This document shows, piece by piece, positions 36,863-45,828 of a stretch of DNA of 51,548 nucleotides. Source of the DNA: Phycisphaerae bacterium (lineage in GTDB: Bacteria > Planctomycetota > Phycisphaerae > Sedimentisphaerales > Anaerohalosphaeraceae); NCBI GenBank assembly GCA_018052735.1, contig JAGPMT010000020.1, positions 1-51,548 on the forward strand, read 5' to 3'. Both the position numbers and the translations under genes were made by a program. A model generated the notes under the pieces. The model saw only the letters and a list, made by a program, of their open reading frames with translations, did not search any database and had not been told where the DNA came from. Numbering within the stretch: position 1 is the stretch's first letter; each line of letters starts with the position of its first letter.

Positions 36863-38652
36863 GGCTGGGGCTGTGCAGGTGCAGGCGCTTCCTCTTTAGG
36901 GGATTCCGGCGTCTGCTCATCGGGCGGTGTCGGCTGCTGGTCTGCAGGTTCGGCAGGGTTGGTCTGCTCTTCGGCTTGCTGAAGCTGTTGGCGTGCTTCC
37001 TGTGCCTGCTGTTCGGCTTGTGCGGCTTTTTGTCGGGCATCTTCCGCTTCCTGCTGCAGCCGCTGGGCTTCCTGAAGTGTTTCCTGAATTTGGGCATTCA
37101 GCTGGAGACGCTGCGCCTCCAGTTCTTCAACTTTCTGCATACTCGTCTGAATCTGGCTTCGGGTGTTTTGAGCTTGTTCTGCAGCGGCTTGCGCTTGGGC
37201 CTGCACTTCTTGGGCCTGCTGCTGGAGCTGTAATGCCTTTTGGCGGAGTATCTGCGTTTCCGCTTCCGCTCGGTCTGCACGCTCCTTTTCCGCCTTGGCA
37301 CGCTGCAGGGCCTGCTCCAAATCCACTTCGGCCTGAACACGCGCCATTTCTGCTTCGGTAGCTCTTTTTTCGGCTACCTTCAGATAGGCATCTGTGAAGG
37401 GACCGGCTACCGTGCCGGTCAGTCCCTTCTGGTACTGCGGCGCTGCATATTTCCGCCGGATATCCTCTACCACCTTGGTGTTATCCTGACCGCCGGAGGA
37501 AATGCTGGGGGTAAGAATAAAAATAATTTCTGTCCCTTTTTCTTCAAAATCCTTGCTGGAAAACAGAATGCCCAGAAGAGGCAAATCCTTAAAGAATGGA
37601 ATGCCGCGCACCACCGACCTTCGTTCACTCTTGCGCATCCCGCCGATAATTAAGCTTTTACCCGGCTCAATGCGGTTTTCCTCAACATTAATCGACCGCT
37701 CCGTAATAATCGGCGACTGAACAACCCCTTCGGGTTTGGACCGCGAACCTATTTTGATATCCGTTTTCAGGCCAATCGAACCGTCCGAATAAACATAGGG
37801 CGTTACGCTTAAGGTATTTTCCACCCACACATACTTGGTGATGTTATAAACACCGCTGGCGCCGGCAGCACCGGTCCGGACTTCTTCTATCGGAGAATAA
37901 TCCTTTATTGTAACTGTTGCCGGCTGGCCGTTGACGGTTTCCAGCTGCGGATTCAAAAGAATCTTCAGATAGCCCCGTGAAATCAGCACATCCACAATCG
38001 CCCGCACCTGATGGCCGTCAATGCCCTTGTTTCGCCAATACCCGAAATCCAATCCGAAATTGGCTCGCTTTTTCTCTCGCAGCGAAGCACCCGGAAAAAC
38101 CGGTTTGGGATATTTTGATTCACCCAGCGTAATCTGCTCCCCCATCAGATTTTCTATCAGAAGAGTGGTTTCCCAATCCGTTGTAACATCCCCGAACCGC
38201 TCCAGAATCAGACAATCCACATTGACTTGCACAGGAGCAACATCAATCAGCTCCAAGTATTGCTGGACTGCATCGGCTTGTGCCTGATCCTTGCAGTAGG
38301 CCACAATCTGATTGGTACTGGCATTCACCGTCGATGACACATCCAGCTGCTGCTGCAGCAGGGCTGCCAGATTGCCGGCCGGATGGTGCTTGGTAAAATA
38401 GAACAGCTTGACGCCGTCCTTGATGGCCAGCCGCGAAGGCGGCTGACGATAAACCTCCGGGGGCAGATTGTCGGTCTGTACATTTTCGCGAACGGCGCTG
38501 AGCTCACGCAGGGTTTCTATGGACTCGGCTTCCGTCGGCTTTTGGGCAAAAAAATCCCCGCACCCGCCGAGCATTCCGGCTATGGCATACAGGCAAATGG
38601 CCTTTATCCAAATTATACGGTTATTGACTTTGAGCACCTTGAACACCTTCAT
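36859..38652 (-). CDS. Secretin-like lipoprotein with C-terminal coiled coil (paralogue B)
   Basis: A 597-residue lipoprotein: signal peptide with lipobox ending at Cys31 (GMLGGCGD). An N1-like segment (about 95-135) is followed by VDCLILERFGDVT and the secretin core, ending in KSLIIGGMRKSE, GIPFFKDLPLLGILF and TEIIFILTPSI (about 335-390), the GspD/PilQ-type signature. The last 180 residues are Ala/Gln/Glu-rich heptad coiled coil (about 415-560), then a Pro-rich acidic tail. Secretins form outer-membrane channels; a long coiled coil after the secretin domain is not the usual layout. The ATG at 38652 overlaps the upstream gene by 32 nt and no Shine-Dalgarno is visible, implying coupled translation. 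Confidence 0.75.
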   Translation of the reverse strand: MKVFKVLKVNNRIIWIKAICLYAIAGMLGGCGDFFAQKPTEAESIETLRELSAVRENVQTDNLPPEVYRQPPSRLAIKDGVKLFYFTKHHPAGNLAALLQQQLDVSSTVNASTNQIVAYCKDQAQADAVQQYLELIDVAPVQVNVDCLILERFGDVTTDWETTLLIENLMGEQITLGESKYPKPVFPGASLREKKRANFGLDFGYWRNKGIDGHQVRAIVDVLISRGYLKILLNPQLETVNGQPATVTIKDYSPIEEVRTGAAGASGVYNITKYVWVENTLSVTPYVYSDGSIGLKTDIKIGSRSKPEGVVQSPIITERSINVEENRIEPGKSLIIGGMRKSERRSVVRGIPFFKDLPLLGILFSSKDFEEKGTEIIFILTPSISSGGQDNTKVVEDIRRKYAAPQYQKGLTGTVAGPFTDAYLKVAEKRATEAEMARVQAEVDLEQALQRAKAEKERADRAEAETQILRQKALQLQQQAQEVQAQAQAAAEQAQNTRSQIQTSMQKVEELEAQRLQLNAQIQETLQEAQRLQQEAEDARQKAAQAEQQAQEARQQLQQAEEQTNPAEPADQQPTPPDEQTPESPKEEAPAPAQPQP

Positions 38653-40465
38653 TGGGAACTGACGGCTGCGGTTCTGCCGCCGGCGATTCTGTTTCCGGCA
38701 AGCCGGCCTCTGAAGATGGCGGGACTTCGGCAGCGTTCTGCCGTTCCAGTTCATCCAGCTGCTGCTGAATGCGCTGGGCTTCTTCGTGGGCTTTCTGGGC
38801 TTCCTGTGAGAACTGCTGAACTTTCAGGCGTATCTGTTCCAGCGCCGCCTGAGCTTCCTGCGCTGCCTGACGCGCACGCTGGGCCTCGGCCTGGACCTGC
38901 TCGACTGCCGCCTGCGTCTCTGTCAGCCGGCTCTGCTGGGCAGCGGCTTCTTTAAGGGCCGCTTCCTGTTCGGCCTCCGCAGCTGCCTTCTGCGCCTTGG
39001 CATGCTCTATCTGGGCAGCGGATTCCTTGGCCACGCTTTCCATTTCCCGGGCAAGAGCCGCTGCCTTTTGTGCCTGCAGCCGGGCGGCCTGTGCCTGCCG
39101 CTCGGCACGTGCGGTTTGAACCTGAAGCCGAATCATCTCCGACTCGGCCTGTTCGGCCTGCTGCTCAAGAACCTGTGAGTAGGCCGTGGTCCCCAGCGGA
39201 TCGGTTACAATCGCATCAAAATCAGAGCCGTAATCCGGCGTTTGAAACTTCTGACGAACCATATCCGCCATTTCCTTGTATTCCGTGCCGCCGGAAGAGA
39301 TGGTAGGCGTTAAAATAAAAATGACCTCTGTGGCATTTTCTTCAAAATCCTTGCTGGAAAAAAGTATCCCGATAATTGGTATATCCTTCAAAAACGGCAC
39401 ACCCCGTACAACAGAGCGGTTTTCGCTTTTGCGCATCCCGCCAATAATCAGCGATTTGCCCGGCTGGATTCGATTCTCGGCAACCTGAACCGACCGTTCG
39501 GTGATAATCGGCGCCTGCACAACCCCTTCCGGCTTGGACTTGGAACCGAAGGTAATATCGGTCTTCAATCCAATAGAACCATCCGCATAAACATACGGCG
39601 TTACGGACAAGGTATCCGCCACCCATCGATAATCGGTCACCGAATAAGGGGCTCTGCCGCCTTCGGTAACCGTCAATTCGATAGGAGCATTGTCGCGAAT
39701 CTGCACCTGAGCCGTTTTGCCATTGACTGTCTCAATGGTCGGGTTCATCAAAATTTTCAGGTAGCCGCGCGATTCAAGCACATCCACCAGCAGGCGAACC
39801 TGATGTCCCGGCACGCCTTCGTTTTTCCAGTAGCCGAAATCCAATCCAAATGTGGACCGTTTCGCTTCCCGCAGCGAGGCCCCCGGAAAAGCCGGCTTGG
39901 GATACTTATCCGCTCCCAGTGTAATTCCCTCGCCCAGCAGATTTTCAATCAGCAGCGTCGTCTCCCAGTCTTTTGTAACATCACCGAACCGCTCCAGAAT
40001 CAGGCAGTCAATATGCACCTGTATCGGCGGCACATCGGTCTTTTCCAAATATGCCAGTACTTGGTCGCATTCTTCATCTGTCGCACAATGCACAATCAGC
40101 TGATTGGTTACCGGATTCGTACTGACCTTAAAGCCCAAATCCCGGATGGTGCCGCCGTATCCGTGAACCTGTTTGACGCGGGCAGGGTCTTTATCTGAAA
40201 AAGTCAAATCACCCACCGGCTGGTATTTTGTAAAGTAAAACAGCTTCACCCCGTCTTCCACTTTGAGCCGTTTGGGACCTTCCCGATAGACCTGAGGCAA
40301 GGGATTGCCGATATGGGGATTTTCCCGTACCCGCGCTATATCCCGTATGACCGCTTTGGATTCCAACTCGGTGGGCTTTTCAGCAAAAAAATCCCCGCAG
40401 CCGGCCAAAACAATAGCCAGCCCGAGAAGGAAAAAGCAAATTTTTAAACGGGACATTCCGGACAT
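38621..40465 (-). CDS. Secretin-like lipoprotein with C-terminal coiled coil (paralogue A)
   Basis: A 614-residue paralogue of the following gene with the same order: lipobox Cys23 (VLAGCGD), FFAEKPTE motif, N1-like region (residues about 105-145), HIDCLILERFGDVT, secretin core with SLIIGGMRKSE, GVPFLKDIPIIGILF and TEVIFILTPTI (about 365-420), then an Ala/Gln/Glu coiled coil (about 450-590) and a Pro/Glu tail. The cores are very similar while the coiled coils differ, so the tail evolves faster. No ATPase, pseudopilin or inner-membrane partner gene is nearby. The 292 bp upstream to rimO hold no gene; I could not place a promoter with confidence. Confidence 0.78.
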   Translation of the reverse strand: MSGMSRLKICFFLLGLAIVLAGCGDFFAEKPTELESKAVIRDIARVRENPHIGNPLPQVYREGPKRLKVEDGVKLFYFTKYQPVGDLTFSDKDPARVKQVHGYGGTIRDLGFKVSTNPVTNQLIVHCATDEECDQVLAYLEKTDVPPIQVHIDCLILERFGDVTKDWETTLLIENLLGEGITLGADKYPKPAFPGASLREAKRSTFGLDFGYWKNEGVPGHQVRLLVDVLESRGYLKILMNPTIETVNGKTAQVQIRDNAPIELTVTEGGRAPYSVTDYRWVADTLSVTPYVYADGSIGLKTDITFGSKSKPEGVVQAPIITERSVQVAENRIQPGKSLIIGGMRKSENRSVVRGVPFLKDIPIIGILFSSKDFEENATEVIFILTPTISSGGTEYKEMADMVRQKFQTPDYGSDFDAIVTDPLGTTAYSQVLEQQAEQAESEMIRLQVQTARAERQAQAARLQAQKAAALAREMESVAKESAAQIEHAKAQKAAAEAEQEAALKEAAAQQSRLTETQAAVEQVQAEAQRARQAAQEAQAALEQIRLKVQQFSQEAQKAHEEAQRIQQQLDELERQNAAEVPPSSEAGLPETESPAAEPQPSVPNEGVQGAQSQ

Positions 40466-40757
40466 TAATCAATCCAAAAACATAATAAACACCCTTTTTT
40501 CATCCGCCCCTTCATCAGGTACGCTTTTCAATATTGTTTCTTCGGCTCATGAAACGTTTTTTCTAAAATCAAACAGCAGTGAAAATACAGATAACCAATC
40601 TTTTTGCCCCTGGTATCTATAATCATCCTTTTTATTGCCTAAAACGAATGATTCGGGCAGTCTATTGCAGACCAACAGGCAAATTTCTCCACACAATGCG
40701 TCGTGTTTTATAAAGTGATGGATTTTTGAGTCCGTTTATGTTATTTTTCTTTGTCTA

Positions 40758-42107
40758 ATGGTCCAAAAAAATAAAAAATCTATTTCCGTGGCTTTTGTCG
40801 CTCTGGGGTGTCCCAAAAACATGGTCGACAGCGAGGTTATGCTCGCCCAGATTGGACAGGCCGGCTTTGTGCTTAGTTCTGATACGGATGCCTCCGATGT
40901 GGTCGTTATCAATACCTGCGGTTTTATTGAGCCGGCCAAACAGGAAGCGCTGGAGGCCATCCGGCATGCCGTGCGGCAAAAGAAAAAAGGCCGGATTCGC
41001 AAAGTCATTGTGGCCGGCTGCCTTTCTGAGCGTATGGGGCAGGCGCTGGCCGACGAAGTCAACGGCATCGATGCTGTTGTCGGTCTTTCGCAGCGGGACC
41101 AAATCGCCTCAATCATTCAAAACTGCTTTAGTCCTAAACATTCTCCGGCCACAAAACTTTTTATTGAGCCGTCTGGCAGCGGGATTCACGATGACCGGGG
41201 ACGCCTGCTGATAACTCCGGGACATTGGGCGTATCTGCGCATCAGTGAAGGATGCAGCCGAAAATGCTCCTTCTGTACTATTCCCTCGATTCGCGGAAAA
41301 TTTCGCAGTAAACCCATGGAAATGATCCTCGATGAGGCCCGTGAACTGGTTTCCAGCGGTGCTGTGGAACTGAGCATTATCGCACAGGACAGCAGTTTCT
41401 ATGGTCGGGATATTGGACTTAAAAACGGATTAATACAGCTGATTGGCCGGCTTGAAACAATCGAGCCCCTTCAATGGCTGCGGCTGATGTATCTCTATCC
41501 GGCAGCTGTGGATGATACTCTGATTGAAGCCGTTGCTGAAAGCAGGAAAGTGGTCCGCTACATCGATATGCCGATTCAGCATATCAGCAATCCCATCCTT
41601 TCTTCCATGCGTCGAGCCGATACCAAAGAACACACTATAGAGCTGGTGGAAAAACTGCGAAAGGCAATGCCGGATATTGTGCTGCGAACCACCGTTATCG
41701 TCGGCTATCCCGGTGAAACCGAGGCCCAATTCGAAGAACTGCTGGATTTTATCCGGTGGGCTGGATTTGATGCGCTGGGCTGTTTTCCCTTTTATCCTGA
41801 GGCAGGAACCCCTGCTGCGGATCTGCCCGGTCAGCTGCCGGATGCCGTCAAACAGGAGCGTCTGGATACCCTGATGCAAACCCAGCAAGAGCTTGTATTT
41901 AGAAAAATGGACGCCCAGCTCGGACGCCCGCTGACCGTTTTGGTTGATGAGGCCTTCGACAATCAAGCGGTCGGACGCTTTTACGGCCAAGCCCCCCACA
42001 TTGACAGCTTCTGCAAAATCCAGAATGCCGCCGTCGAACCGGGGCAATTCATCCAAACCCGCGTTATCGGCCGTGACGGTTATGATTTTATTGTCCACCC
42101 GCTATAG
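40758..42107 (+). CDS. rimO: Ribosomal protein uS12 methylthiotransferase
   Basis: A radical SAM enzyme adding a methylthio group to an Asp of ribosomal protein uS12. The N-terminal MTTase domain has Cys18 (ALGCPKN), Cys54 (NTCGFIE) and Cys88 (AGCLSE) for the auxiliary cluster. The radical SAM motif is C166xxxC170xxC173 (GCSRKCSFC). A C-terminal TRAM-like domain follows (about 375-449). ALGCPKNMVDSE separates RimO from MiaB. Length 449 is typical. Precedes pgsA by 65 bp. Confidence 0.95.
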   Translation: MVQKNKKSISVAFVALGCPKNMVDSEVMLAQIGQAGFVLSSDTDASDVVVINTCGFIEPAKQEALEAIRHAVRQKKKGRIRKVIVAGCLSERMGQALADEVNGIDAVVGLSQRDQIASIIQNCFSPKHSPATKLFIEPSGSGIHDDRGRLLITPGHWAYLRISEGCSRKCSFCTIPSIRGKFRSKPMEMILDEARELVSSGAVELSIIAQDSSFYGRDIGLKNGLIQLIGRLETIEPLQWLRLMYLYPAAVDDTLIEAVAESRKVVRYIDMPIQHISNPILSSMRRADTKEHTIELVEKLRKAMPDIVLRTTVIVGYPGETEAQFEELLDFIRWAGFDALGCFPFYPEAGTPAADLPGQLPDAVKQERLDTLMQTQQELVFRKMDAQLGRPLTVLVDEAFDNQAVGRFYGQAPHIDSFCKIQNAAVEPGQFIQTRVIGRDGYDFIVHPL

Positions 42108-42172
42108 TTTGGCTTCTTGAGCTTTGGATTTACCCTTGCTCTGACAGTGCAATACCGCTATAATTCCGCCCG

Positions 42173-42796
42173 ATGAAGGAAAAACAGAAAAAAGGATTGA
42201 TTCGTTATATTCCCAACGCACTGACGGTTGGACGGCTGGTTCTGACGGTGGTATTTCTGGGGCTGATTGTCTATGCGCCAAAGACCAGTCAGCCCAAACC
42301 GGCCGGCCTGCTGATGGGGGCGTTTGTCCTGTTTGTCATCACAGGCCTGACAGATATTATCGACGGATATCTGGCGCGCCGATTTGAGGTAACCAGCCGT
42401 TTTGGACGGGTGGTGGACCCGTTAGCTGACAAATTTCTTGTCTGCGGGGCATTCTTTTGCTTTGCTTGGGTCAATCAGCCCCTGATGGCCGGCTTGGGCC
42501 TTTCAGAATGGACTCTCGACTTTATCCGCTGGGGGACAGCCGTTGTTATTTTTGCCCGGGAGGTTGTTGTTCAAACACTGCGTCATATCGCCGAAAGCCG
42601 CGGCGTGCAGTTCGGAGCTATCTGGTCGGGCAAACTGAAGATGTTTCTTCAGTCCTTCGGAATCGGGACTGTTTTAATCGGCTGGGCGTATGTCTCCCGC
42701 CCATGGGGCGATTGGTTTACCATAATCACCTATGTTCTGATGGTGCTTGTTACAATCCTGTCGGGTATTCAGTCCCTAACCCGACGGATTAAATAG
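42173..42796 (+). CDS. pgsA: CDP-diacylglycerol--glycerol-3-phosphate 3-phosphatidyltransferase
   Basis: Makes phosphatidylglycerol-phosphate, committing lipid to phosphatidylglycerol. The CDP-alcohol phosphotransferase motif is complete: D61..D64G..AR........G...D82...D86 (TDIIDGYLARR to GRVVDPLAD). Several hydrophobic helices span the 207 residues, and NALTVGR near the start is typical of PgsA. It lies between rimO and ettA, 29 bp before the latter, likely one unit; the rimO-pgsA neighbourhood is common. Confidence 0.92.
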   Translation: MKEKQKKGLIRYIPNALTVGRLVLTVVFLGLIVYAPKTSQPKPAGLLMGAFVLFVITGLTDIIDGYLARRFEVTSRFGRVVDPLADKFLVCGAFFCFAWVNQPLMAGLGLSEWTLDFIRWGTAVVIFAREVVVQTLRHIAESRGVQFGAIWSGKLKMFLQSFGIGTVLIGWAYVSRPWGDWFTIITYVLMVLVTILSGIQSLTRRIK

Positions 42797-42825
42797 CAAA
42801 TCATCCTCTTGTCCAAGGAAATACT

Positions 42826-44499
42826 ATGCCTCCCCAATTTGTTTTTGAAATGACCAATGTATCCAAACGCTACGGCGACAAGGTCGTTCTGCGGGATATT
42901 TCGCTGTCGTTCTATTACGGCGCCAAAATCGGCGTTGTGGGCGAAAATGGAGCCGGCAAAAGCACCCTGCTGAAAATTATGGCCGGGCTTGACAATGATT
43001 TTCACGGCCAGACCAAACTGGCTGCCAAAATGAAAGTCCGCTACGTGGCCCAGGAACCGCAGCTGGAACTGGATAAAACCGTACGGGACCATCTCCAGAC
43101 GGCGATTAAACCCATTCTGGACATGGTCCAGCGGTTTGATGCGGTTTCAGAAAAACTCGGCAATCCCGGCCCCGAGGACGATATGGACAAGCTGCTGGAA
43201 GAGATGGGGCGGCTGCAGGATCAAATTGACGCCTGCGGGGGCTGGGAAACCGACCGGTTAATAGAGATCGTTTCCGATGCCATGGTTCTGCCCCCGGATG
43301 ATGCGGTTATCCGCCAGCTTTCCGGCGGCGAGCGCCGCCGCGTGGCCTTGTGTATGGCGCTGCTGGAAAAGCCGGATTTGCTGCTTCTGGACGAACCAAC
43401 CAATCACTTGGATGCTGAAACAATTCAATGGCTCGAAAATGCCCTGCGGGACTATCCCGGCACCGTGATTATTGTTACGCACGACCGCTATTTTCTGGAC
43501 AACATTACCAAATGGATACTCGAGCTGGAAAACGGATATGGTCTGCCGTTTGAAGGCAATTATTCCTCGTGGCTGGCCCAGAAGGCCGAACTGCTGCGCA
43601 TTGCCGAAAAGAAGGAAAGCCAGCGGCAGAAAACCCTGCTGCGCGAACTGGAATGGATTAATACTTCGGTCAAGGGACGCAACCAGAAAAATCAGGCACG
43701 CATCCATGCCTATGAAGAATTGGCCGCCCGCGCTGAAGAAGCCGCCCGCAGCGAGGTTTTAATACAAATTCCGTCGGGGCCGCGATTGGGGCAGAAGGTG
43801 CTGGCGTTTCATCATGTCAGCAAGTCGTTCGGCTCGGAACCGCTGATTGAGGATTGTTCGTTTGAGCTGCCGCCCAATGCCATCGTCGGCGTTATCGGTC
43901 CAAACGGCATCGGCAAGACAACCCTGTTTCGCCTGATTACCGGCGAAATTGCCCCCGACAGCGGCACCATTGAAATCGGACCGTCCGTGTCAATCGGCTA
44001 TGTGGACCAGCACCGTGATGCTCTGGACGGCAACCGAACGATCTTTGAGGAGATATCCGACGGCAAAGATGTCATCACTGTCGGCGGCAGAGATGTCAAC
44101 GCGCGGGCGTATGCAGCCAAGTTCAACTTTCGCGGAAGCCAGCAGCAGAAGAAAGTATCCGAATGCTCCGGCGGCGAGCGAAACCGCATCCATCTGGCTA
44201 AAATGCTCCGCCGCGGAGGAAACCTGCTTCTGCTGGACGAGCCAACCAACGATCTGGATGTAAACACCATGCGGGTATTGGAGCAGTCTATTATCGACTT
44301 TCAGGGCTCCGCAATGGTCATCAGCCACGACCGGTTTTTCTTAGACCGCATCTGCACCCATCTTTTAATCTTTGAAGGCGCCGGCAAGATACAGTGGTTT
44401 GTAGGCAATTTTGCAGCTTACGAAGAAAAGGTTCTGGCCGAAAACCCCGAACGCATCACCCACCGCCGCAGCAAATACAAGAAACTCAAACTGCGGTGA
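42826..44499 (+). CDS. ettA: ABC-F ATPase, energy-dependent translational throttle EttA
   Basis: A soluble ABC-F protein of 557 residues binding the ribosomal E site. Two ATPase domains: Walker A GENGAGKST (39-47) and GPNGIGKTT (about 358-366); signatures LSGGERRRVAL and CSGGERNRIHL; Walker B LLLLDEPTNHLD and LLLLDEPTNDLD. The start PQFVF.M..VSK and SL.FY.GAKIG match EttA rather than Uup or resistance-type ABC-F members. The linker (about 240-320) carries the P-site tRNA interaction region. No membrane domains. Confidence 0.9.
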   Translation: MPPQFVFEMTNVSKRYGDKVVLRDISLSFYYGAKIGVVGENGAGKSTLLKIMAGLDNDFHGQTKLAAKMKVRYVAQEPQLELDKTVRDHLQTAIKPILDMVQRFDAVSEKLGNPGPEDDMDKLLEEMGRLQDQIDACGGWETDRLIEIVSDAMVLPPDDAVIRQLSGGERRRVALCMALLEKPDLLLLDEPTNHLDAETIQWLENALRDYPGTVIIVTHDRYFLDNITKWILELENGYGLPFEGNYSSWLAQKAELLRIAEKKESQRQKTLLRELEWINTSVKGRNQKNQARIHAYEELAARAEEAARSEVLIQIPSGPRLGQKVLAFHHVSKSFGSEPLIEDCSFELPPNAIVGVIGPNGIGKTTLFRLITGEIAPDSGTIEIGPSVSIGYVDQHRDALDGNRTIFEEISDGKDVITVGGRDVNARAYAAKFNFRGSQQQKKVSECSGGERNRIHLAKMLRRGGNLLLLDEPTNDLDVNTMRVLEQSIIDFQGSAMVISHDRFFLDRICTHLLIFEGAGKIQWFVGNFAAYEEKVLAENPERITHRRSKYKKLKLR

Positions 44500-44586
44500 T
44501 TGCTTATAGGCACTCGCTTAAGCCAAGCAGCGCCGCCGGCAAAATGGAGATACATTAGCGCAAACGCTTTTACAGCGATGTCCCTT

Positions 44587-44614
44587 GGAAGGCTTGTTTG
44601 TTTTCAAGCGTTCC
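44587..44614. repeat. Imperfect inverted repeat downstream of ettA
   Basis: GGAAGGCTTG (44587-44596) and CAAGCGTTCC (44605-44614) pair with one mismatch around a T-rich loop. It lies about 90 bp past the ettA stop with no T-run following, so it is at best a weak plus-strand terminator. Confidence 0.3.
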
Positions 44615-44659
44615 GCCGATGGTATTTATGCGCCTTTTACTGGATACGATTTGGACGAT

Positions 44660-44706
44660 AAAAAAAGCAAAACGGCAGATTGCCCCGTCAGAAACATCTG
44701 CTTTGC
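44660..44706 (-). terminator. Rho-independent-type terminator after the secreted unknown gene
   Basis: On the minus strand GCAAA-GCAGAT pairs with ATCTGC-(CGT)-TTTGC around a 15-base loop, and the hairpin is followed by seven or more T. It lies just after the stop at 44728. The bulge makes the stem imperfect. Confidence 0.55.
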
Positions 44707-44727
44707 CGGGATACACTGTACGGGGGC

Positions 44728-45723
44728 TTATTGACCGGTTGAATCATTTGCCTTGGACTCCGGCTGCAGGAGGCGCGGCAGCAGGTCGCCCAGCAGAAAC
44801 CAAGCCACACCCAGCTGGGAGTCCGGCTGGTCTTCCCGTCCGACACGGTTGGGCCAATCCGGCCCGGCGGCGGGATTGTAGTTCTCCACAGAGAATGCGT
44901 CAGGCACAGCATCATGCTCACAAAGATATCGCACAAAACGTTCGGCGTCCTCGCTGTATTGGTCGGCTGAGGTATGCGGCGAGACGATGACAAGAGCGTA
45001 AAGCTGCTGGCTGTGCGACCACCGAATGGCATCCACCACCCAGTCGCGGTAGGCCTGCTCGCGGGAAAAGAAATAGCCCGCCGGGGAATCGATGACAATG
45101 CCCCCTGCCGCACGCAGCAGATTTTGAAAGTCGGCCGATAAAGTGATCCTGTTTTGAGCCAGTTGGTCGGCGAGGTGATAATTCTGATACTCAAATGTCG
45201 GCAGCAATTTCGTCGTTTCAGCAAGCCCTGCCTGGCGAAGGCCTTGGGCGAAAGCAAGCCACTGTTCAAGGGTAGGACGGGTATTGCTGTCAAAGGCGTT
45301 GGAGGCGATGACAACGGGTCGGACGCCCAAGTCCAAATAGTCTTTCTTCAAAACTTCGGCCCATGCCTTCACCTGCCCGGCGTCGCGGCCAAATCCCAGT
45401 TCCAGCATGACCGGGCAATCGGAGAAGTTTTCGAGGATTTTTTTCCGCTGGTCCGCCCGGAGTGTCTGCCAGCCGCTGTTGTGCAGATACAGCCCCCCGC
45501 CTGCCGCGCGAAATTGACGCGAGCCGGCGGCATCAAGCATATCGGTCAGACCCGCAACCCCGCCGGCGTAAACACGCAGGGGCGGAATCGGGGCGGTATG
45601 TTCGGCATAGAGTGCAGCAGCCAGCGCGGCAAGGGCGATAAGAATCCGGCAGACTGACTGCCGGCCTGTCTGTATAGGTGCCCACAGGTCAGCAGCCATC
45701 GACATGTGAATGTTTTTTCCCAT
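44728..45723 (-). CDS. Secreted protein of unknown function
   Basis: A 331-residue protein with a signal anchor or signal peptide (about residues 25-45, RILIALAALAAALYAEH). The mature part alternates predicted strands and helices: PVMLELGFG, PVVIASNAF, GGIVIDSPAGYFF, LYALVIVSPHTSADQYSEDAERF and DAFSVENYNP. This suggests a TIM-barrel-like fold of the glycoside-hydrolase kind, but I recognise no family and can name no catalytic pair. Start ATG 45723 is the best candidate, though without a Shine-Dalgarno; ATGs at 45705 and 45699 are possible. It is about 105 bp downstream of murG and has its own terminator. Confidence 0.6.
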   Translation of the reverse strand: MGKNIHMSMAADLWAPIQTGRQSVCRILIALAALAAALYAEHTAPIPPLRVYAGGVAGLTDMLDAAGSRQFRAAGGGLYLHNSGWQTLRADQRKKILENFSDCPVMLELGFGRDAGQVKAWAEVLKKDYLDLGVRPVVIASNAFDSNTRPTLEQWLAFAQGLRQAGLAETTKLLPTFEYQNYHLADQLAQNRITLSADFQNLLRAAGGIVIDSPAGYFFSREQAYRDWVVDAIRWSHSQQLYALVIVSPHTSADQYSEDAERFVRYLCEHDAVPDAFSVENYNPAAGPDWPNRVGREDQPDSQLGVAWFLLGDLLPRLLQPESKANDSTGQ

Positions 45724-45828
45724 TTTGCCGTCCGCAGAAGGGCAGAAGAACGGTTGCAAACCGGAGCATATCAATACGCAGCCTGCTTGTCAACAGCACA
45801 AGACGCTTAAGAAACGCAAAGTCATTGT

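Noticed and set aside
36859-40465. Reading the secretin pair as part of a type II secretion or type IV pilus operon
   Set aside because: No GspE/PilB ATPase, GspF/PilC, pseudopilin or prepilin peptidase gene lies within the window.
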